Shown: positions 59,540 to 64,000 of the stretch, one piece after another
Position numbering within the stretch: position 1 is the first letter of the stretch
Layout of the letters: each line of letters opens with the position of its first letter
NCBI GenBank assembly: GCA_017551725.1
Contig: JAFZKY010000061.1
Span: 52,137 to 116,136 of the forward strand
Source of the DNA: Bacteroidales bacterium
Lineage (GTDB): Bacteria > Bacteroidota > Bacteroidia > Bacteroidales > WCHB1-69
Reading direction: 5' to 3'
DNA length: 64,000 nucleotides
Position numbers and translations under genes: made by a program
Notes under the pieces: generated by a model
The model's input: the letters and a program-made list of their open reading frames with translations, nothing else
What the model was told of the DNA's origin: nothing
The model's database searches: none

Positions 59540-60037
59540 TTACTCTTTGTCTCTGTATTCTTTCACGATGTCCTTGACCATGGCAGGAGCCAGACGGCCA
59601 TACACCTTGCCGTCCACGAGGCAGACAGGTGCCAGACCGCAGGCGCCCACGCAACGCAAAGAGGTAAGGGAGAACAGACCGTCTTTGTCGGTCTGGCCCA
59701 CCTCGAGGTTGAGTTCCTTGCGGAAGGCGTCCAGGATCTTCTCAGCGCCACGCACGTAGCAGGCGGTACCCATACATACGGAGATGGGGTACTTGCCCTT
59801 CGGCGTCATGGTGAAGAATGCGTAGAAGGAAACCACACCGTAAACCTTGGCGGTCGGCATGTGCAGTCTCTCCGCAATCAGCTCCTGAACCTCTGCCGGC
59901 AGATAGCCGAGGAAGTCCTGCGTTTGATGTAAGACATTGATGAGCTCGCCAGGGTTGTTGCCGAAGTTATTGCAGATATCAATAACTTTTTCCCTGACTT
60001 CGGGTTTCATTTTGATTATGATCTTCTTATTATCCAT
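59540..60037 (-). CDS. hydC: NuoE-like [2Fe-2S] hydrogenase subunit (HydC)
   Basis: The 165-residue protein is a 24-kDa/NuoE-type thioredoxin-like [2Fe-2S] protein. The four cysteines are in 'CMGTACYVRGAEKIL' near residue 88 and 'CVGACGLAPVC' near 128. In trimeric NAD-dependent [FeFe] hydrogenases it passes electrons between the NuoF-like and catalytic subunits. It lies 22 bases after hydA and before a strong terminator. Confidence 0.9.
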   Translation of the reverse strand: MDNKKIIIKMKPEVREKVIDICNNFGNNPGELINVLHQTQDFLGYLPAEVQELIAERLHMPTAKVYGVVSFYAFFTMTPKGKYPISVCMGTACYVRGAEKILDAFRKELNLEVGQTDKDGLFSLTSLRCVGACGLAPVCLVDGKVYGRLAPAMVKDIVKEYRDKE

Positions 60038-60059
60038 GTTTATGCTTTTTTCAGATTAA

Positions 60060-61847
60060 TTAATTGTTTAAATCCACTTCCACGGTGGTCTGTCTGTCGA
60101 AATAGTGCGTGTGCAGCAGTTCGTGAGACTTGTGGCCGCAAGGTTCACCCAGATACTCTTTGTAGATGGCCTGGATGGACGGGTTCTCGTGGGATTTACG
60201 GATCGGCATTTCGCGGTCGGCACGGTAGATGGCCTCCCAACGAGCCTTGATGATGTCGGCGTTGCCGTGGTGAAGCGGCTGGCCTGCGCCGTCGATACAA
60301 CCACCAGGACATGCCATAATCTCAATAGCATGGAAGTTGCACTTGCCGGCTTTGATGTCTTCCAGCAGCTTACGGGCATTCTTCAGACCGTGGGCGATAC
60401 CGATGTTCAGCTTCAAGCCATCCACATCGATGGTGGCGCTACGAACACCTTCCAAGCCACGCAGCTCTTCGAAGTCGATCTTCGGGAGCGGTTTCTTGGT
60501 GATGATCTCGTAAGCGGTACGCACAGCAGCCTCAATCACACCGCCCGTGGTACCGAAGATCACAGCAGCACCGGTGGACTCACCGAGCGGGCTGTCGAAC
60601 TCAGCATCCGGCAGGGATTTGAAGTCGATGTTGGCCATCTTGATGAGACGGGCCAGCTCGCGGGTGGAGATGGAGTAGTCAACATCAGGATTGCCGTTCA
60701 CCTTGAATTCATCACGGCCAACTTCATATTTCTTGGCCAAGCAAGGCATCACAGACACGCTGATCATGTCTTCGCGCTTGCAGTTAATCTTTTCAGCAAA
60801 ATAGGATTTGGCGATGGCACCGAACATCTGTTGCGGAGATTTTGCCGTGGAAGGAAGATCTCTCATATCCGGGAACTGGTGCTCGAAGAAGTTCACCCAT
60901 GCAGGACAGCAGGAGGTGAGGATAGGAAGCGGAACGCTCTTGTCGCCACCCAGATATTTGGTCAGACGGCCGATGAGCTCGGTACCCTCTTCCATGATCG
61001 TCAAGTCGGCGGACCAGTCGGTGTCGAACACATAGTCGAAGCCGAGGGCCTTCAAAGCGGCGGTCAGCTTGCCCGTAGCGATGGTGCCGGGTTCCATACC
61101 GAATTCTTCGCCGATGGCGACACGCACGGCGGGAGCCACTTGGACAACCGTCTTCTTGTTCGGGTCCACGATAGCGCGAAGCACAGCGCCGGTGTGGTCA
61201 ACCTCGGTGAGGGCGCCCACAGGACAAACGGCGACGCACTGGCCGCAGAAGGTACACGGTGAGTGATCCAGATGCTGGTTGAAAGCGGTGGAGACCACTG
61301 CCGGGAAACCACGCTCGATGGCGGACAGAGCGCCAACGGTCTGCATCTCGTTACACATCGTCTCACAACGACGGCACATAACGCACTTGTTCATGTCGCG
61401 GATGATAGACGGAGAAACCTCGATCTGATAGGAGGATTGCTCGTGCTCCGGTCCGATGAACGGGTTCTTACGAATGCCGAAGCGGACGGCGAGGTCTTGC
61501 AGCTCGCAGTTGCCGTTCTTGGCACACTGCAGACAGTCGGCCGGGTGGTCGGAGAGGATCAGCTCGAGAACGGTTCTGCGGGCGTTGATCACGCGCATGG
61601 AGTTCGTTCTCACCACCATGTCGGGCATACATTCGGTGACACAGGCGGGAGCCAGGTTACGACGACCGGCCACTTCCACCACACAAATACGGCATCCGCC
61701 GGGTTTGTTGTGAACACCCAAATTGTTCAGCTCAAAATGGCAAAGGGTAGGAATATCGATACCCATGCCTTGAGCGGCTTTCAGAATAGTAGTACCTTTC
61801 GGCACTTCAACTTCTCTATTGTCTATTGTTAATTTTATCATATCCAT
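60060..61847 (-). CDS. hydA: [FeFe] hydrogenase catalytic subunit (HydA)
   Basis: The 595-residue protein has an N-terminal NuoG-like [2Fe-2S] domain ('GGCRICVVEVAG'), a His-Cys3 type site ('HPADCLQCAKNGNCELQ'), two [4Fe-4S] motifs ('CVMCRRCETMC', 'CTFCGQCVAVCP') and the H-cluster domain: L1 'TSCCPAWVNF' near 310, L2 'MPCLAKKYE' near 365 and L3 'ACPGGCIDGAGQP' near 510. With HydB and HydC it forms an NAD-dependent, probably electron-bifurcating enzyme that makes H2 from NADH and reduced ferredoxin. The maturases HydE/F/G are not in the window. Confidence 0.95.
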   Translation of the reverse strand: MDMIKLTIDNREVEVPKGTTILKAAQGMGIDIPTLCHFELNNLGVHNKPGGCRICVVEVAGRRNLAPACVTECMPDMVVRTNSMRVINARRTVLELILSDHPADCLQCAKNGNCELQDLAVRFGIRKNPFIGPEHEQSSYQIEVSPSIIRDMNKCVMCRRCETMCNEMQTVGALSAIERGFPAVVSTAFNQHLDHSPCTFCGQCVAVCPVGALTEVDHTGAVLRAIVDPNKKTVVQVAPAVRVAIGEEFGMEPGTIATGKLTAALKALGFDYVFDTDWSADLTIMEEGTELIGRLTKYLGGDKSVPLPILTSCCPAWVNFFEHQFPDMRDLPSTAKSPQQMFGAIAKSYFAEKINCKREDMISVSVMPCLAKKYEVGRDEFKVNGNPDVDYSISTRELARLIKMANIDFKSLPDAEFDSPLGESTGAAVIFGTTGGVIEAAVRTAYEIITKKPLPKIDFEELRGLEGVRSATIDVDGLKLNIGIAHGLKNARKLLEDIKAGKCNFHAIEIMACPGGCIDGAGQPLHHGNADIIKARWEAIYRADREMPIRKSHENPSIQAIYKEYLGEPCGHKSHELLHTHYFDRQTTVEVDLNN

Positions 61848-61862
61848 ATTAATACCCTTTTA

Positions 61863-63656
61863 CTATTTAATACTAATTGCGTTAAACTTACATTTTTCAA
61901 TACAGGTACCGCACTTGATACAGAGCTCTTGGTTGATTTCGTGCGGCATCTTCACCGTACCCTTGATGGCGCCGACCGGGCAGTTGCGTGCGCAGGCGGT
62001 ACAACCCTTACAGAGTTCAGGATCGATGACATATTGTTTCAGGGCCTTGCACTGGCCGGCGGGACATTTCTTGTCAACCACGTGGGCCACGTACTCATCC
62101 CAGAAGTTGTCGATGGTGGACAACACCGGGTTCGGGGAGGTCTGGCCGAGACCGCAGAGGGCCGTGTCTTTGATGACGTGTGCCAGGTTGCGGAGCTTCT
62201 CGAGGTCTTCCATGGTGCCTTGGCCCTTGGTGATCTTGTCAAGGATTTCGCACAGACGTTTGTTGCCGATACGGCAGGGTGAGCACTTGCCGCAGGACTC
62301 TTCCACGGTGAAGTCGAGGTAGAACTTGGCCACGGAGACCATACAAGAGGTCTCGTCCATGACGATCATACCGCCGGAGCCCATCATAGAGCCAGCAGCC
62401 ACGAGGTTATCGTAGTCGATGGGGGTGTCGAGGAACTTCTCGGTCAAGCAGCCGCCGGAAGGACCGCCGGTTTGCACGGCTTTGAACTTCTTGCCGCCCT
62501 TGATGCCACCGCCGATTTCGTAGATGACCTCGCGGAGGGTGATGCCCATAGGCACCTCGATCAGACCGACGTTGTTGATCTGGCCGGCCAGAGCGAACAC
62601 TTTCGTACCTTTGGACTTTTCAGTTCCGATGGAGGAGAACCACTCCCAGCCCTTGTTGATGATGACAGGGATGTTGGCGTAGGTCTCCACGTTGTTCACG
62701 TTGGAGGGTTTCTTCATGTAACCCGAAACAGCCGGGAACGGGGGTTTGAAGGTGGGCTCACCACGTTGACCTTCCATGGAGTGGATCAAAGCAGTCTCCT
62801 CACCGCAAACGAATGCGCCGGCACCGTAACGGAGGATGATGTCGAAATCGAAGTCCGTGCCGAAGATGTTCTTGCCGAGGAGGCCGTACTCACGAGCCTG
62901 GTCGATAGCGATTTGCAGGCGGTGGATTGCCAGCGGGTACTCAGCGCGGATATAGACCAGACCGATGGTGGCTCCGATACAGAAACCGCCGATAGCCATA
63001 GCCTCGATGATGGAGTGCGGGTCGCCTTCCAAGATGGAACGATCCATGAATGCGCCGGGGTCACCCTCGTCGGCATTACAGATGATGTATTTCTGGTCGG
63101 CAGCGTTCTTGGCGCAGAGTTCCCATTTCAAACCAGTCGGGAAACCGGCACCGCCACGGCCGCGAAGACCGGACTTCTTGATGATGTCGATGGTGGCAGC
63201 GGGATCGTGTTGCTCCAAAACGGTGGCCAAAGCCTTGTAACCGTCGCGTGCGATGTATTCGTCGATGTTTTCGGGATCGATGAAACCGCAGTTACGCAGG
63301 GCGATACGCATCTGTTTCTTGTAGAAACCCATGTGCTTGGAGTCGGAGATGTGCTCCTTGTCCTCGGGGTTTTCATACAGCAGGCGCTGCACTTTTCTAC
63401 CCTTGATGATGTGCTCGTTGACGATTTCGAGGCAATCTTCGGGTTTCACCTGGGTGTAGAAGGTGTTATCGGGAAGAATCTTCACGATGGGGCCTTTTTC
63501 GCAGAAGCCGAAGCAACCGGTGGTCACGACCTGAACATCGTCGTCAAGACCCTTCTCCGCCAGGATTTGTTGGAAATTCTCTCTGATTTTGGGGCTTTCT
63601 GAGGCCGTACATCCCGTACCGCCGCAGAGCAGAATGTGATATTTATAGCTTGCCAT
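61863..63656 (-). CDS. hydB: NuoF-like NADH-binding hydrogenase subunit (HydB)
   Basis: The 597-residue protein has an N-terminal thioredoxin-like [2Fe-2S] domain ('HILLCGGTGCTASES'), the NuoF core with NADH/FMN loops 'GLRGRGGAGFPTGLKWE' near 165 and 'GAGAFVCGEETALIHS', the N3-type cluster 'ESCGKCSPCRIG', and a C-terminal pair of [4Fe-4S] motifs ('CKGCTACARNCP', 'CIKCGTCIEKC'). It is the NADH dehydrogenase module of the hydrogenase. The start is preceded, with 6 bases spacing, by a perfect AGGAGG. Confidence 0.93.
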   Translation of the reverse strand: MASYKYHILLCGGTGCTASESPKIRENFQQILAEKGLDDDVQVVTTGCFGFCEKGPIVKILPDNTFYTQVKPEDCLEIVNEHIIKGRKVQRLLYENPEDKEHISDSKHMGFYKKQMRIALRNCGFIDPENIDEYIARDGYKALATVLEQHDPAATIDIIKKSGLRGRGGAGFPTGLKWELCAKNAADQKYIICNADEGDPGAFMDRSILEGDPHSIIEAMAIGGFCIGATIGLVYIRAEYPLAIHRLQIAIDQAREYGLLGKNIFGTDFDFDIILRYGAGAFVCGEETALIHSMEGQRGEPTFKPPFPAVSGYMKKPSNVNNVETYANIPVIINKGWEWFSSIGTEKSKGTKVFALAGQINNVGLIEVPMGITLREVIYEIGGGIKGGKKFKAVQTGGPSGGCLTEKFLDTPIDYDNLVAAGSMMGSGGMIVMDETSCMVSVAKFYLDFTVEESCGKCSPCRIGNKRLCEILDKITKGQGTMEDLEKLRNLAHVIKDTALCGLGQTSPNPVLSTIDNFWDEYVAHVVDKKCPAGQCKALKQYVIDPELCKGCTACARNCPVGAIKGTVKMPHEINQELCIKCGTCIEKCKFNAISIK

Positions 63657-63662
63657 AACTGA

Positions 63663-63668
63663 CCTCCT
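63663..63668 (-). promoter_or_regulatory. Strong Shine-Dalgarno site before hydB
   Basis: The minus strand reads AAGGAGGTCAGTTATG, an ideal anti-16S match with optimal spacing. Most genes in this window, as in other Bacteroidota, have no such site. Confidence 0.7.
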
Positions 63669-63674
63669 TACTGA

Positions 63675-64000
63675 TTATTTGTCGATTTTTTCATAATTGA
63701 CCGGAATGACGCCTTCCAGAATCTCGTCGTTCATGATGTACTTGGTGACGAGTTCCTGACCTTTCTTGGTGTCCACGTGACCATAGACGATGGGGTCGTG
63801 GCCCGGTTTTTTAACTTCGACGGTAGGTTCAGCATAGCAGTAGCCCATGCAGCCCGTCTGAGTCACAACAGCCTTGACATTTTGCTTGTTGCATTCCTCA
63901 ATGATGGCTTCCATAGTCTGTTTTGCGCCGGAAGCGATACCGCAGGTTGCCATGGCCACCTTGATTTGCACGAGGTTCTCGACGTTCTCGCCGCCTTCGC
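63675..64000 (-). CDS. Thioredoxin-like [2Fe-2S] ferredoxin protein (5' end outside window)
   Basis: The protein continues upstream of the window: the frame is open to base 64000 and encodes 'EGGENVENLVQIKVAMATCG', where the family normally has about 20 more residues before this point; the GTG at 63971 is therefore not the true start. Cluster cysteines are in 'MATCGIASGAKQ' and 'TQTGCMGYCYAEP'. Proteins of this type sit upstream of hydB in NAD-dependent [FeFe] hydrogenase operons and may act as an extra electron-transfer subunit. It is separated from hydB by 18 bases. Confidence 0.87.
   Translation of the reverse strand, partial: EGGENVENLVQIKVAMATCGIASGAKQTMEAIIEECNKQNVKAVVTQTGCMGYCYAEPTVEVKKPGHDPIVYGHVDTKKGQELVTKYIMNDEILEGVIPVNYEKIDK

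Noticed and set aside
60105-63602. Long plus-strand ORFs (385 and 376 codons) over hydA and hydB
   Set aside because: The minus frames carry complete hydrogenase motifs; the plus frames are shadows.
1-64000. CRISPR arrays, tRNA or rRNA genes, integrases and IS elements
   Set aside because: Looked for by eye; no regularly spaced repeats, tRNA-like cloverleaf or transposase motif was recognised. A dedicated tRNA or IS scan could still find short ones.

Overview
The window looks like chromosomal DNA from a Bacteroidota bacterium, probably order Bacteroidales. Supporting signs are many TAnnTTTG -7 elements just upstream of starts, a secreted protease with a type IX secretion C-terminal domain, an RseC-family protein, a split HipA module that starts with a zinc-finger-like motif, and a Bacteroidales-style PurF paralogue. 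It carries a trimeric [FeFe] hydrogenase, so an anaerobic or fermentative life is likely. I saw no rRNA, tRNA, integrase, transposase or CRISPR array. Both ends cut through genes.

Layout. (1) 1-6299 (+): surface-glycan operon: FkbH-like protein and acyl carrier protein, then NeuB, NeuC, NeuA and a CBS-nucleotidyltransferase like PtmE, which points to a nonulosonic (legionaminic- or sialic-type) acid. An AlbA_2/ATPase gene sits inside it. (2) 6402-20741 (+): AT-richer island of about 14 kb with at least four apparent conflict or defence cassettes: RloA/RloB (AbiL-like), a HEPN/RES protein, a five-gene double-GTPase system (metallophosphoesterase, helical protein, two GTPases, GAP1-like protein), an ATPase + DUF4276 pair and an ATPase + HNH pair resembling Septu. 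(3) 20775-27326: glycan genes resume: a GT-B-like enzyme, HisC-like aminotransferase, cytidylyltransferase/oxidoreductase fusion and LicD (+), then a methyltransferase and glycosyltransferase (-). (4) 27354-31386 (-): YfhO membrane protein and a HipBST-type tripartite toxin-antitoxin. (5) 31573-39838 (+): glycosyltransferase, GDP-heptose genes hddA/hddC/gmhA, phosphohexomutase, flippase and another glycosyltransferase. (6) 39813-48363: housekeeping genes (pseudouridine synthase, exonuclease/phosphatase-like protein, RseC, RadA, PurF-like) and a secreted C10 + M6 double protease. (7) 48625-58689 (-): exonuclease-RecQ-UvrD fusion helicase, inverted palindromic repeats around an endonuclease remnant, Fe-S aldo/keto reductase lipoprotein, esterase, glycosyltransferase and a DUF937 protein. 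(8) 58742-64000 (-): MNT/HEPN toxin-antitoxin and the hydrogenase operon.

How it fits together. Regions 1, 3 and 5 together make activated sugars, assemble them and export them as a surface polysaccharide or glycoprotein glycan. The defence island interrupts that block, as is common for fast-evolving surface loci. The best candidate for a little-studied system is the double-GTPase cassette at 9760-15682. The downstream four-gene ATPase/DUF4276/ATPase/HNH run may be one transcription unit, and it shares an extended promoter sequence with the GTPase cassette.
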